From positions 1 through 44,911 of the forward strand of contig JAGRIJ010000042.1 in assembly GCA_020443295.1 (NCBI GenBank): a stretch of 44,911 bases of DNA, in the 5' to 3' direction. Shown here piece after piece: positions 1 to 7,964 of the stretch (positions are counted from its first letter, which is position 1; each line of letters opens with the position of its first letter). Position numbers and translations under genes: made by a program. A model generated the notes under the pieces. The model saw only the letters and a program-made list of their open reading frames with translations, was not told the origin of the DNA and ran no database searches. Origin of the DNA: Alphaproteobacteria bacterium. GTDB lineage: Bacteria > Pseudomonadota > Alphaproteobacteria > Micavibrionales > Micavibrionaceae.

Positions 1-33
1 AACCACGCCGGTGGCAATTTTTTGGGAAAGCAT
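1..33 (-). CDS. 5' end of an unidentified gene running off the left edge
   Basis: An ATG at 33-31 opens a reading frame of 11 codons (MLSQKIATGVV) that continues past the window edge. A GGAGG-like ribosome binding site lies about 11 bases upstream (around 48-52 on the + strand complement). There is too little sequence to identify the product. The placement in front of a tRNA-Ser gene on the same strand is compatible with a real gene start, but chance cannot be excluded. Confidence 0.35.
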   Translation of the reverse strand, partial: MLSQKIATGVV

Positions 34-118
34 GGATTTTGAACCCTCCGGCAAACGCAGAAAAAACAATATGAAACAATAAGGTATCGGCTCTGCGGGA
101 AAATTTAAAGGCTGAAAA

Positions 119-206
119 TGGCGGAGAAGACAGGATTCGAACCTGCGAGGAGTTGCCCCCTACACGCTTTCCAGGCGTGCGCCTTCGACCGCTCGGCCAC
201 TTCTCC
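119..206 (-). tRNA. tRNA-Ser (anticodon GGA)
   Basis: The reverse complement folds as a class II tRNA. The acceptor stem is GGAGAAG/CTTCTCC with discriminator G and an encoded CCA end (119-121). The T-arm is GCAGGTTCGAATCCTGT-like, the variable arm is long, as expected for serine, and the anticodon stem-loop reads CTGGAAAG with anticodon GGA (decodes UCC/UCU). Just upstream of the mature 5' end is a 7-bp inverted repeat, GGGAAAA (210-216) with TTTTCCC (223-229), in the precursor leader. It may be a processing or transcription-related hairpin. Confidence 0.95.
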
Positions 207-351
207 ATTGGGAAAAAAGGCGTTTTCCCTAGTATTTCCATTTCAGAAACCGGACACTACCTTTATGTGAGTAAAAATTCAACCTGCCTTTTCGTTTTCC
301 CTTCAGATTGTTAGGATGTTTATTAACCTTTATTGCTAGAATGGTCGTGTT

Positions 352-903
352 ATGCGCAAATTATTGATTCTGATAATCGCCTTTCTACCTCTCATCGCGG
401 CTGCAGGCCATGATGGATACCAATATTACAAGAATCCGGAAAAAGGGTTGTTGTTATCCGATATTGGCTGGCTTTGGAACAAATACGACCCCGAAAGCCA
501 CAAGATGGTTAATCAGGAAATCAACACCCTGATTCAAGAAGCCCAGCAAAATCAGGAACCTGACACGATCGCCGTACCCATCGAACAACCGGCTCAGGCC
601 GGTCAGGAAGGCGGCGACGGCACTGAAATCGATGACGGGACAGCTAAAATTAAGGTGATCGTCCACAAAAAGGACTCGGACCTGCCCAAAACAGCGGAAG
701 TCATGGGCGAAGCCGCCGATTTTGCGTCTTTCCTCATGAAACAGAAAGCCGTTTACGTCGCGGGAATTTTTGCGGTTGTCATGCTGCTGTTGATGTGGAT
801 CCTCGGCTCGGTCAAGGGCAGCATCGGCAAAAAAAGGGACATGGACGACATGGACCCCCTCTACCAGCGCAAAAAAGGCGCCTACAAATACAGCCGCAAA
901 TAA
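352..903 (+). CDS. small bitopic membrane protein, function unknown
   Basis: This is a 183-residue protein I do not recognise as a named family. An N-terminal hydrophobic segment (about residues 3-18, ending AAAG) looks like a signal peptide or signal anchor. It is followed by an aromatic-rich stretch (YQYYKNP, GWLWNKYDPESH at 24-50), a Gln/Glu/Gly-rich linker (60-95) and a second hydrophobic segment at about 134-152. The tail is short and basic (GSIGKKR, ending KYSRK) and should lie in the cytoplasm. Most of the protein is therefore probably periplasmic and tethered. The GWLW-KYDPESH motif suggests a conserved fold rather than random sequence. No convincing ribosome binding site precedes the ATG. 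The gene converges on the hydrolase at 910 with only 6 bases between them. Confidence 0.8.
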   Translation: MRKLLILIIAFLPLIAAAGHDGYQYYKNPEKGLLLSDIGWLWNKYDPESHKMVNQEINTLIQEAQQNQEPDTIAVPIEQPAQAGQEGGDGTEIDDGTAKIKVIVHKKDSDLPKTAEVMGEAADFASFLMKQKAVYVAGIFAVVMLLLMWILGSVKGSIGKKRDMDDMDPLYQRKKGAYKYSRK

Positions 904-909
904 CGTTGC

Positions 910-1674
910 TTAAACGGCAATCAGATCATTCATTTTCCGCACTTCTTCGGCAATCAGCTCAAGATCTTCAGGTCGTGAAAGCCGGTGCTCGCCGTCCTCG
1001 ACATAGAGAATACGGGCCTGCGGACCCTCGAAATGGGCTTTGATCGCTTCCGCGGTCTGCCACGGCACATCCTTGTCCAGCTTGCCGTGAATCAGGGTGA
1101 TGGGAGCCCTGACCCGGTGCACTCGGTTCAAAAGACACTGTTTACGCCCGTCCTCAATCAGCTTTTTGGTAATGATGTACGGATCGCCGTAAGCGCTGGG
1201 CACTTCAATAAACCCTTGCGTATCAACCTCTTGTCGCTGTTCGGGCGAAAGCTCTTTTTCAATCGACAGCGTAAAATCAGCGGCAGCGGCAATCCCCACC
1301 AACCCTTTCACCCGTTCCGCACGCTCCAACAGCAGCAAAAGAGAGATCCAGCCCCCCATGGAGGATCCGACAAGAATGACCCCTCCCTGCGCCACCTGAT
1401 CCAGCATATCCCGCGCATCGTCACGCCATTGGCCGATACAGCCGTCCTCGAACCGCCCCCCGGAAACCCCGTGTCCGGAATAATCAAAGCGCAGATAAGC
1501 CTGCCCCCGCTCAATGCAGGAGCGTTCAAGATAAAACGCTTTGCTCCCGCTCATATCCGACCGGAACCCCCCAAGAAACATCACACACGGCAGATGACCG
1601 CCCCGCTCATCGGCCGGAGTATAGAAATAAGCCAGCCGATCGCGCCCGGAACGTTCAAGATATTGGGGCTTCAT
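910..1674 (-). CDS. alpha/beta hydrolase, ABHD10-like (putative S-acyl esterase/thioesterase)
   Basis: A single-domain alpha/beta hydrolase of 254 residues. The nucleophile elbow is GSSMGGW with Ser105. Asp200 in HGKLDKDVP and His230 in DGEHRLSRPED complete a probable catalytic triad. The stretches FLGGFRSDMSGSKA (33-46) and LRFDYSGHGVSGG (61-73) match what I remember of the ABHD10/bacterial depalmitoylase-like group, where the first one shapes the oxyanion pocket. There is no signal peptide, so it should be cytoplasmic. Its natural substrate cannot be told from sequence; in the family, acyl-thioesters and acyl esters are cleaved. It stands alone on the minus strand, convergent with the small membrane protein and divergent from the glycosyltransferase operon. 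Confidence 0.88.
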   Translation of the reverse strand: MKPQYLERSGRDRLAYFYTPADERGGHLPCVMFLGGFRSDMSGSKAFYLERSCIERGQAYLRFDYSGHGVSGGRFEDGCIGQWRDDARDMLDQVAQGGVILVGSSMGGWISLLLLLERAERVKGLVGIAAAADFTLSIEKELSPEQRQEVDTQGFIEVPSAYGDPYIITKKLIEDGRKQCLLNRVHRVRAPITLIHGKLDKDVPWQTAEAIKAHFEGPQARILYVEDGEHRLSRPEDLELIAEEVRKMNDLIAV

Positions 1675-1729
1675 TCTTCCTGCTCTGCAGTTAGACGTGT
1701 ACAGAAACCGCCCGGATCGCAGGGAAATC

Positions 1730-1758
1730 TTGCGTCAGCGCGGCGTTAGCTTTATACA
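1730..1758 (+). promoter_or_regulatory. candidate sigma70-type promoter for the glycosyltransferase operon
   Basis: TTGCGT (1730-1735) is followed by a 17-base spacer and TATACA (1753-1758). This gives a likely transcription start near 1765, about 50 bases before the GT4 start codon. It is the best match in the divergent gap 1675-1815. Called by eye only. Confidence 0.45.
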
Positions 1759-1815
1759 TAGACCAACCGCCGGGGCCTTTCCACCCCTTAAAACGAACGA
1801 AAAGATGCATGGGTC

Positions 1816-3033
1816 ATGAACGACACCCCATTTGAACCGGTAATCATGCAAATCGTCCCCGAACTGGGTGCCGGAGGGGCTGAACAGGGCTGTATCGATA
1901 TTGCTGCGGAAATCGTGCGGGCGGGGGCCAAGTCTATCGTCGTCTCCAATGGCGGATTCCGTGTGCCCGAACTGTTGCGCTTTGGGGCTGTTCATATCAA
2001 CCTGCCGGTCCACAGCAAAAACCCCTTAATCATGTGGCGCAACATTGGCCGCCTGCAGAAGCTGATCCGTCGGCATAAGGTGAATATTGTCCACGCCCGC
2101 AGCCGCGCCCCCGCCTGGAGCGCCTACAAAGCCTGCAGGAACACGGACGCCCATTTCATCACCACCTGCCATGCCCCCTATAACATCAGCGGCGAGGCCA
2201 AGCGCCTCTATAACCGCTCGATCGCTCAGGGTGAAATTGTAATCGCAATTTCTAATTATGTTGCCGAATACCTGAAAACAAACTATGCGCTGGCTCCTGA
2301 GAAAATCAGGGTCATCCCCCGCGGCATCCCGATTGAAAGATTTCATCCGACCGCCGTCACGCCCGAACGGCTGATTGCCCTCTCCCGCGAATTCCGTATT
2401 CCCGAAGGATCGAACATCATCATGATGCCCGCGCGCCTGACGCGCTGGAAAGGTCACCATATTCTGGTGGATGCGATAGAAAAGCTCGAACGCGAGGATA
2501 TCTTCTGCCTGATGATCGGTGCCGATCAGGGCCGCAACGAGTATCGCAGAGAACTGGAACAAACCATCGCGCAAAAAAACCTCGGCGGCAAGATCCGCAT
2601 CGTTGACCATTGTAACGACATGCCCGCAGCCTACATGCTCAGCACGGTGGTCGTCTCCGCCTCGACCAATCCTGAGGGATTTGGCCGGGTTCCGGTAGAA
2701 GCTCAGGCCATGGGCCGCCCGATCGTCGCAACGGATCACGGGGGGGCGCAGGAAACGATTCTGCGCGGCCAGACCGGCTGGCTGGTCCCCCCGAACGATG
2801 CCCCCGCTCTGGCAAAGGCGATAGAAGAAGCCCTGTCCTTAAATCCGATGCAGCGCGCAGTTCTGGCAACCCGTTCCATGGCCCACGTGGCCGCGCATTT
2901 CACGCGGGAAAAAATGGCCGAGGCGACACTGGGCGTATACGCCGAATTGCTGCAGGGACGCCTTCGCAGTCCCATGCGGATCGAACCGTTTGAACAATTT
3001 ACAGAAAGCCAGCGTAACAGGGCTTTCGGTTAG
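1816..3033 (+). CDS. family GT4 glycosyltransferase
   Basis: A 405-residue retaining glycosyltransferase with the GT-B fold. The N-terminal acceptor domain begins QIVPELGAGGAEQ (12-24), the Gly-rich loop typical of GT4. It continues through HARSRAPAWSAY and the conserved VIPRGIPIERF junction. The donor domain has the ARLTRWKGH motif and the family E-x7-E signature in PEGFGRVPVEAQAMG, followed by PIVATDHGGAQE. It should transfer a sugar from a nucleotide-sugar donor at the cytoplasmic face of the inner membrane. The next gene is a GT9 heptosyltransferase-like protein only 3 bases downstream, so a role in lipopolysaccharide core or a related glycan is likely. The exact sugar is not predictable. 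Confidence 0.9.
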   Translation: MNDTPFEPVIMQIVPELGAGGAEQGCIDIAAEIVRAGAKSIVVSNGGFRVPELLRFGAVHINLPVHSKNPLIMWRNIGRLQKLIRRHKVNIVHARSRAPAWSAYKACRNTDAHFITTCHAPYNISGEAKRLYNRSIAQGEIVIAISNYVAEYLKTNYALAPEKIRVIPRGIPIERFHPTAVTPERLIALSREFRIPEGSNIIMMPARLTRWKGHHILVDAIEKLEREDIFCLMIGADQGRNEYRRELEQTIAQKNLGGKIRIVDHCNDMPAAYMLSTVVVSASTNPEGFGRVPVEAQAMGRPIVATDHGGAQETILRGQTGWLVPPNDAPALAKAIEEALSLNPMQRAVLATRSMAHVAAHFTREKMAEATLGVYAELLQGRLRSPMRIEPFEQFTESQRNRAFG

Positions 3034-3036
3034 AAA

Positions 3037-4014
3037 ATGACCGCGGGTGAAATAAAAAATAACATACTTGTGATCAAACTGGGTGCGCTGGGCGACTTCA
3101 TTCAGGCGCTCGGTCCTATGGCGGCCATCCGCCGGGCGCATGCCAACGACCGGATCACTCTGCTGACCACCAAGCCTTATGAAGAATTCGCCCGAAACTG
3201 CGGCTATTTCGATGATATCTGGCTCGATAACAGGCCCGGCGCCCTCGACGCCCCCGGCTGGCTGTCCTTGCGCAAAAAGCTAACGGAGGGGGGATTTAAA
3301 CGCGTCTACGACCTCCAGAACAATGACCGGACATCCATCTACTTTAAACTGTTCCGCAAGAAAAACCGTCCCGAATGGGTAGGAGCCGTCAAGGGAGCCT
3401 CCCACCGCAACGCTTCCCCCGACCGCTCGAAAGGCCACGCCTTTGAAGGTCATGTCCAGACACTGGCCTTGGCCGGAATCAAGGATATCGAAATCGATGA
3501 CCTGAACTGGATAAAAGCGGACATTTCCGAATTTAACCTGCCGCAACCCTATATTCTCTTCGTTCCCGGTTCGTCACCCCAGCACCCTCACAAGCGCTGG
3601 TCGCCGGAAAATTACGCTTCCATCGCCGCTCTTTTGTCAAAAAAGGAAATCCGCTGCGTCCTTCTGGGAACATCGGCTGAAAGCGCCGTAACACGAAAAA
3701 TAAAAACGCTTTGCCCGGGCGTCATCGACCTGACGGGACAAACATCCCTTTTCCAGATCGCCGCCCTGGCCAGAGACGCCCTGGGAGCTGTCGGCAACGA
3801 CACCGGACCGATGCACCTGATCGCCGCGACCGGTTGCCCGTCTTTGGCCCTGTTCTCGGGCTCCAGTAATAAGGTCAAACACGCGCCCAGAGGCCAGAAC
3901 GTATTCATCCTGCAGGAGGACGGCCTCGAAAATCTCGAAGTCAAAACCGTCTACATGGCTTTGCGAGACCTTTTCTCGCTGCCAAGCCTGCAGCTTGAAA
4001 GAAAAACCGGCTGA
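3037..4014 (+). CDS. family GT9 (heptosyltransferase-like) glycosyltransferase
   Basis: A 325-residue GT9 protein of the ADP-heptose:LPS heptosyltransferase (WaaC/WaaF) superfamily. The N-terminus ILVIKLGALGDFIQALGPMAAIRRAH is the diagnostic GT9 start, with the GDF/catalytic Asp region. The donor-binding half contains ILFVPGSSPQHPHKRWSPENYASIA and GNDTGPMHLIAATGCPSLALFSG, the strongly conserved GT9 C-terminal motif. It is cotranscribed with the GT4 gene just upstream (3-base gap). Together they probably add successive sugars to a lipid-linked core oligosaccharide at the inner membrane. GT9 members also transfer other sugars, so heptose is only the default guess. Confidence 0.9.
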   Translation: MTAGEIKNNILVIKLGALGDFIQALGPMAAIRRAHANDRITLLTTKPYEEFARNCGYFDDIWLDNRPGALDAPGWLSLRKKLTEGGFKRVYDLQNNDRTSIYFKLFRKKNRPEWVGAVKGASHRNASPDRSKGHAFEGHVQTLALAGIKDIEIDDLNWIKADISEFNLPQPYILFVPGSSPQHPHKRWSPENYASIAALLSKKEIRCVLLGTSAESAVTRKIKTLCPGVIDLTGQTSLFQIAALARDALGAVGNDTGPMHLIAATGCPSLALFSGSSNKVKHAPRGQNVFILQEDGLENLEVKTVYMALRDLFSLPSLQLERKTG

Positions 4015-4030
4015 AACGGACTGGAAAAAA

Positions 4031-4381
4031 TTAAGCGTTAACCGCTTTCTTCTGCTCGAACGCAGTCCCGAAACGCTCTTCGCGTTCCTGCGGGGTATAG
4101 ATATCGCACAGGCACTTGAGCAACTCCTTGGTCGCGTCATTCTGCAGCGAATAATAGATAGTCTGCGCTTCCCTGCGTGTCCGCACCAGCTTGTCCTTGC
4201 GCAACCGCGCCAGATGCTGGGACAAAGCCGACTGGCTGAGCCCGACAATACGCTCAAGCTCGCCGACGCTCTTTTCGCCCTTATAAAGTTCGCAGACGAT
4301 AGTCAGACGTTTTTCGTTAGATAAAGCTTTTAGAAGACTGACAGCAAGATCAACGTTTTCTTCAATATCTTGTACATCCAT
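4031..4381 (-). CDS. ArsR/SmtB-family repressor, BigR/SqrR/HlyU-like
   Basis: A 116-residue winged-helix regulator. Residues 14-80 are a typical ArsR domain: LLKALSNEKRLTIVCELYKGEKSVGEL, then the recognition helix LSQSALSQHLARLRKDKLV and the wing TRREAQTIYYSL. It lacks the ELCVC metal site. The segments SQSALSQHLARLR and RREAQTIYY instead match the BigR/SqrR/HlyU group, which sense reactive sulfur or redox state through two cysteines about 66 residues apart. Cys30 sits at the expected first position, but the expected second position (96) is Thr. Cys90 and Cys92 occur earlier on the same helix. It may thus be a redox or persulfide sensor with a shifted partner cysteine. No target gene lies next to it. 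The 182-bp AT-rich gap upstream probably holds its promoter and operator. Confidence 0.85.
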   Translation of the reverse strand: MDVQDIEENVDLAVSLLKALSNEKRLTIVCELYKGEKSVGELERIVGLSQSALSQHLARLRKDKLVRTRREAQTIYYSLQNDATKELLKCLCDIYTPQEREERFGTAFEQKKAVNA

Positions 4382-4527
4382 GATTACTGATACCCTTTTG
4401 TCACCCAGACGTTAGTTAAAATAAAAATATAAAAAACGGTTTGTAGTGTAATAAAATTATCAAAAATGACTTGATGAAAATAATATATGTAAAACAACCA
4501 CCCTTCTCTTTTAGTTATAGCGATTTG

Positions 4528-4560
4528 AAAAAAAAATCAAGAGTGCTTAAGAAAACTCTT
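4528..4560 (-). terminator. Rho-independent terminator of the SDR gene
   Basis: On the minus strand, AAGAGT (4560-4555) and ACTCTT (4544-4539) form a 6-bp stem around a 10-base loop. A run of nine U residues follows after two bases (4536-4528). It lies within 30 bases of the SDR stop codon, the right place to end that transcript. Confidence 0.6.
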
Positions 4561-4563
4561 TTC

Positions 4564-5343
4564 TTATCGGGGCTTAGAGGGGGTTTCACGGGTCAGGGTA
4601 AGGGCAAGCCCATCAGGCAGACAGGCCAGAAAGCGAACGGCAAACAGCATCGGCCACGGAAAGGCGATTCTTGTCTTGCCCTGCTCCAGACCCCGCGCGA
4701 CCCGGCCGGCCGCCTCTTCCGCAGACATAAGGAACGGCATCTTGAAAGGATTGCGGGCGGTCATGGAAGATTCGACGAACCCCGGACAGATGACATGAAC
4801 GCCGACTCGGTGCTTCTTCAGGCTATTGACCAGCGCTTCCCCGTAAAGCCGCACCGCCGCCTTGGACGCCGTATAGGCAGGCGCCCCCGGAAAGCCCCGG
4901 AACCCCGCCAGCGAACTCATCAAAGCGACATGCCCCCGCCTGCGCTCGATCATCCGCGGCAACACGGGATCGATAGTATTCAAAACCCCCGTAAAATTAA
5001 CGGCGAAAACCTCGCGCGCCCGGACCGGATCTTCCAGCGTCAAAGGACCCGGCCCCGCGGAAATTCCGGCATTGGCCACCACAAGGTCAATAGAGTGTCC
5101 ATCGTCGAATGCCGTCATCCAGACCTGCATGGCCTGTTGATCGGTAACATCCAGAACCTGCGTGACAACTTCGGCGCCTTTTTTTATGCAGGCCTCTTTG
5201 ACCGATGCCAGCCGGGCCTCATCGCGCCCGGTCAACCCCAGCACAATCCCCGGTCCCGCATAATGCTGCGCCAGCGCCGCACCGATCCCGCTGGATGCGC
5301 CCGTAATCACGATGGTTTTCAGGTCTTTGGCGGCAAGGCCCAT
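4564..5343 (-). CDS. short-chain dehydrogenase/reductase (SDR)
   Basis: A classical SDR with a Rossmann fold. From the chosen ATG at 5343 the protein begins MGLAAKDLKTIVITGASSGIG, with the cofactor motif TGxxxGIG near residue 15. NAG follows in VVANAGISAGPG, and the catalytic YTASK (Tyr-x3-Lys) is in FPGAPAYTASKAAVRLYGEAL. The frame is open up to 5412, but that longer version would overlap the guanylate kinase promoter region and adds no family sequence. The substrate is unknown. SDRs of this subgroup (similar to YqjQ/DltE-like proteins) oxidise or reduce diverse alcohols and ketones with NAD(P)H. The gene is divergent from gmk with about 90 bases between the starts. Confidence 0.88.
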   Translation of the reverse strand: MGLAAKDLKTIVITGASSGIGAALAQHYAGPGIVLGLTGRDEARLASVKEACIKKGAEVVTQVLDVTDQQAMQVWMTAFDDGHSIDLVVANAGISAGPGPLTLEDPVRAREVFAVNFTGVLNTIDPVLPRMIERRRGHVALMSSLAGFRGFPGAPAYTASKAAVRLYGEALVNSLKKHRVGVHVICPGFVESSMTARNPFKMPFLMSAEEAAGRVARGLEQGKTRIAFPWPMLFAVRFLACLPDGLALTLTRETPSKPR

Positions 5344-5436
5344 AAAAAAACAGCCACTTTGGAATTGCGTTTCTAAAGATGTAGCGTTAGTTTGAATTTC
5401 GGAAAAAGCCAAGGAAAACTTTATTCAGGAGCCCCC

Positions 5437-6078
5437 GTGCCGCATATCCAGCGCAGAGGATTGATGTATGTGTTATCGTCCCCCTCCGGTGCGGGAAAAA
5501 CCACGATTTCCAAGGCCTTGCTCAAGAAGAACGTAGACCTCACGATTTCCGTCTCCGTAACCACCCGCAAACGCCGCGCCGGTGAAACCCATGGCAAAGA
5601 TTACTACTTCGTCGATCATGACGACTTCCGCGACATGGCGGAAAACGGCGAAATGCTTGAACATGCCAAGGTCTTCGATAATTACTACGGCACGCCGCGC
5701 AAACCCGTCGAAGACTCCCTGACCGCGGGAAAAGATGTGGTTTTCGATATCGACTGGCAGGGCACACAGCAACTCGCAGAAATAGCGCGCGAAGATCTGG
5801 TCACCGTCTTCATCCTGCCCCCCAACCGCATGGAGCTGGAAAAACGGCTGCGCACCCGTTCGCTCAACACCCGCGAAACGGAATCCGAAATCCGTGGCCG
5901 CATGTCGAAAGCGGCAGACGAAATCTCGCACTATTCCGAGTATGATTACGTAATCATCAACGACGATATCGACGCGGCAATCGCAAAAGCGCAGTTAATT
6001 CTCGACGCGGAAAGAATCCGGCGCAGCCGCATGGTTGGCCTCTCTGACTTTGTCCGAGGCCTGCGCGACGGCCTGTAA
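5437..6078 (+). CDS. gmk: guanylate kinase
   Basis: Phosphorylates GMP and dGMP to the diphosphates using ATP, an essential cytoplasmic step of guanine nucleotide synthesis. The P-loop is SSPSGAGKTT near the N-terminus. TTRKRRAGETHGKDYYFV forms the GMP-binding region, and the lid and Arg-rich segment RLRTRSLNTRETESEIRGRM is normal. I chose the GTG at 5437 because AGGAG sits five bases upstream (5427-5431). It gives 213 residues, the family's usual length, beginning (M)PHIQRRGLM as in other alphaproteobacterial enzymes. An ATG at 5392 would add 15 residues of no family similarity. It converges on rsmA with 11 bases between the stops. Confidence 0.95.
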   Translation: MPHIQRRGLMYVLSSPSGAGKTTISKALLKKNVDLTISVSVTTRKRRAGETHGKDYYFVDHDDFRDMAENGEMLEHAKVFDNYYGTPRKPVEDSLTAGKDVVFDIDWQGTQQLAEIAREDLVTVFILPPNRMELEKRLRTRSLNTRETESEIRGRMSKAADEISHYSEYDYVIINDDIDAAIAKAQLILDAERIRRSRMVGLSDFVRGLRDGL

Positions 6079-6089
6079 ACCTCAAACCT

Positions 6090-6914
6090 TCACGCCTGCG
6101 CCAGCGCGATATAATCCTGCACGCTTAAATCCTCCGCGCGGCTCTGCGGATCAATCCCCAGCCGCTCGAAATGTGCAGCATAATCCTTGAGACTGCTGCG
6201 CACCATTTTGCGCCGTCCCTGAAAGGCCAGCGCCGTAACCCGCTCCATAGCGTCAAAGGAAGGCTGCGGCCCTTCAAGAACTTTCGGAACAAACCAGACA
6301 ACCGAAGAACGCACCTTGGGCGGTGGGGTAAACACGCTGGGCGGCAAATCCATAAGGACTTTGACCGTGCATAACCACTGGCTGACAATCCCGAGTCGTC
6401 CGTAGGATTTGGTTCCCGGTACAGCGCAAATCCTTTCCGCCACCTCTTTCTGGAACATCAGCGCCATAAACCGGTAAGTCGCCGGATCTCCTTTCAAATC
6501 TTTCATCCACCGCAGCAAAAGCGGGGTAGCGATATTATACGGCAGGTTGGCAATCACCGCACGCGGCGCTTCACACAACTCCGGCAACGAAACCTCCAGC
6601 GCATCCCCCTGCACAAGAGCCAGATCGTCGCCCGCCGCCTGTTGTAAACCCTCAAGCGCAGAAATTGCCCGGGAGTCAGTCTCCACAGCAACCACCCGAA
6701 GCGCACCCGAATGCAGCAAACTGCGCGTCAGCCCTCCGGGCCCCGGCCCGATCTCGACGACGGACAGCCCGGCAAGCGGACCGCACAAGCGCACAATTTT
6801 ATCGGTAATGTTCTGGTCGAGAAGGAAATTCTGCCCCAGCGATTTTCTGGCCTGAAGACCGTGAGCCGCAATAACCTCGCGCAAGGGCGGCAACCCCGAA
6901 AGGTTTCGCCTCAT
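6090..6914 (-). CDS. rsmA: 16S rRNA (adenine-N6)-dimethyltransferase RsmA/KsgA
   Basis: Dimethylates two adjacent adenosines in helix 45 of 16S rRNA during small-subunit assembly. The N-terminal signature RKSLGQNFLLDQNI is followed by the SAM-binding motif I VVEIGPGPGGLT. Catalytic motif IV is NLPYNIATPLL, and the basic C-terminal domain includes FQGRRKMVRSSLKDY. The ATG at 6914 gives 274 residues and starts MRRNLSGLPPLREVI, which matches the family. A GTG at 6944, inside the end of surA, is an alternative that adds 10 residues. Either start places it directly behind surA, so the two are likely cotranscribed and coupled. In many proteobacteria pdxA lies between surA and rsmA; here it does not. 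Confidence 0.93.
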   Translation of the reverse strand: MRRNLSGLPPLREVIAAHGLQARKSLGQNFLLDQNITDKIVRLCGPLAGLSVVEIGPGPGGLTRSLLHSGALRVVAVETDSRAISALEGLQQAAGDDLALVQGDALEVSLPELCEAPRAVIANLPYNIATPLLLRWMKDLKGDPATYRFMALMFQKEVAERICAVPGTKSYGRLGIVSQWLCTVKVLMDLPPSVFTPPPKVRSSVVWFVPKVLEGPQPSFDAMERVTALAFQGRRKMVRSSLKDYAAHFERLGIDPQSRAEDLSVQDYIALAQA

Positions 6915-6930
6915 TCCCGAACGTTCTTCA

Positions 6931-7887
6931 TCAGGACTCGACACGGTTTTCGATATAAGACGACGCTTTCAGATCAAGCAGATAGCCGTGCTGCAGGCGG
7001 TCGAGCCGCTCATGCCCCAGCATCTGCATAACCATGTCGCGGGTGGGAAGTTTGTCTGCGGCCAGTTGGCGCTTGTCTCTCAAAAACAGGATATGATACC
7101 CGTTCGGCGAACGAACCGGGTCCGTAACCTCGTTGGCGCTCGTGGTTTTCACAACACCCTGCAATTCTTCGGGCAACTGGTTTTCGGGAACCCACCCCAG
7201 ATCGCCCCCGTTCGACGATCCTGCGGATTTTGAAAATTGCTGCGCCAGCTTGAAAAAACTTGCACGACCGGCCCGGATCTCGGAGACCATGCTCGAAGCC
7301 AGTTGCTTGGCTTTGCCTTCCGCCTGCGCATTATCGACCGGTAGAAAAATCTCGGCAAGCAGGTACTCGGACTGCCCGACATTTTTCTGCAGCCGCTCCA
7401 TGACATCATCAACATCGCGCTCCGTAACCGAAACACGCGACCGCAACTTCTGCTGGATCACAAGGCTCCAGGACAAATGCGCGCGGATCTGGCTCTGCAG
7501 CGTCGCGATGCTCAGCCCGGCCCTGCGCATCATGCCCTTAAAATCCGAAGACGACATTTTGTTTTGCTCGGCCAGTTTTCCAAAACCGTTCTCAATATCA
7601 TCGTCGGTAAGGCTCAAATTCAGCTTCTTGGCTTCCTGCAGCATAATCTGCTCCTCAATCAGCGCGTTCAAAACCTGCGGTGCCAGTTTCTTGCGGATTT
7701 CCGGGGTGTTCGGCATACCCGACGACGCCATGATCAGCTTCATCCGGTCATTCAGGTCTTTCTGCGTAATCGCATCCTCATTCACGACAGCAGCGATCTG
7801 CTGTTCCTCGGCTCTCGCCGCAACCGGAGCCGACAAACAAAAAACCGCCCAGAATAAAAAAAACGTCTTGAGAGTTTTAACCGACAT
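6931..7887 (-). CDS. surA: SurA-like periplasmic peptidyl-prolyl isomerase/chaperone
   Basis: A periplasmic chaperone that helps outer-membrane proteins fold. From the ATG at 7887 the protein has 318 residues with a signal peptide (MSVKTLKTFFLFWAVFCLS, cleavage near VAARA-EE). An N-terminal SurA chaperone region follows (VVNEDAITQKDLNDRMKLIM to the LIEEQIMLQEA helices). There is a single parvulin/PpiC domain, from about SEYLLAEIFLPVDN through GGDLGWVPENQLPEEL to SPNGYHILFLRDKR. E. coli SurA has two parvulin domains; the one-domain form is usual in alphaproteobacteria. An upstream ATG at 7923 would put extra charged residues before the signal peptide and is unlikely. The gene precedes rsmA in the same direction. 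Confidence 0.92.
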   Translation of the reverse strand: MSVKTLKTFFLFWAVFCLSAPVAARAEEQQIAAVVNEDAITQKDLNDRMKLIMASSGMPNTPEIRKKLAPQVLNALIEEQIMLQEAKKLNLSLTDDDIENGFGKLAEQNKMSSSDFKGMMRRAGLSIATLQSQIRAHLSWSLVIQQKLRSRVSVTERDVDDVMERLQKNVGQSEYLLAEIFLPVDNAQAEGKAKQLASSMVSEIRAGRASFFKLAQQFSKSAGSSNGGDLGWVPENQLPEELQGVVKTTSANEVTDPVRSPNGYHILFLRDKRQLAADKLPTRDMVMQMLGHERLDRLQHGYLLDLKASSYIENRVES

Positions 7888-7964
7888 GTCTTGATCCCTT
7901 ATGAAAACAATTGGTGCTGACAATATACGCGGCGGACCCGTTCGTCAAAACCGCTATGATAAAA

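Noticed and set aside
1..21. Hairpin CCAC-GCCG-GTGG followed by a T-rich run as a terminator
   Set aside because: The stem is only four base pairs and the segment reads as the start of a minus-strand coding frame.
2026..2739. 237-codon open frame opposite the GT4 gene
   Set aside because: It lies wholly antisense to a gene with clear family motifs; its composition is what the complement of that coding sequence gives.
5344..5412. Longer start for the SDR gene adding 23 residues (MAFSEIQTN...)
   Set aside because: The extra residues have no SDR character and run through the divergent gmk promoter region. The ATG at 5343 gives the standard SDR N-terminus.
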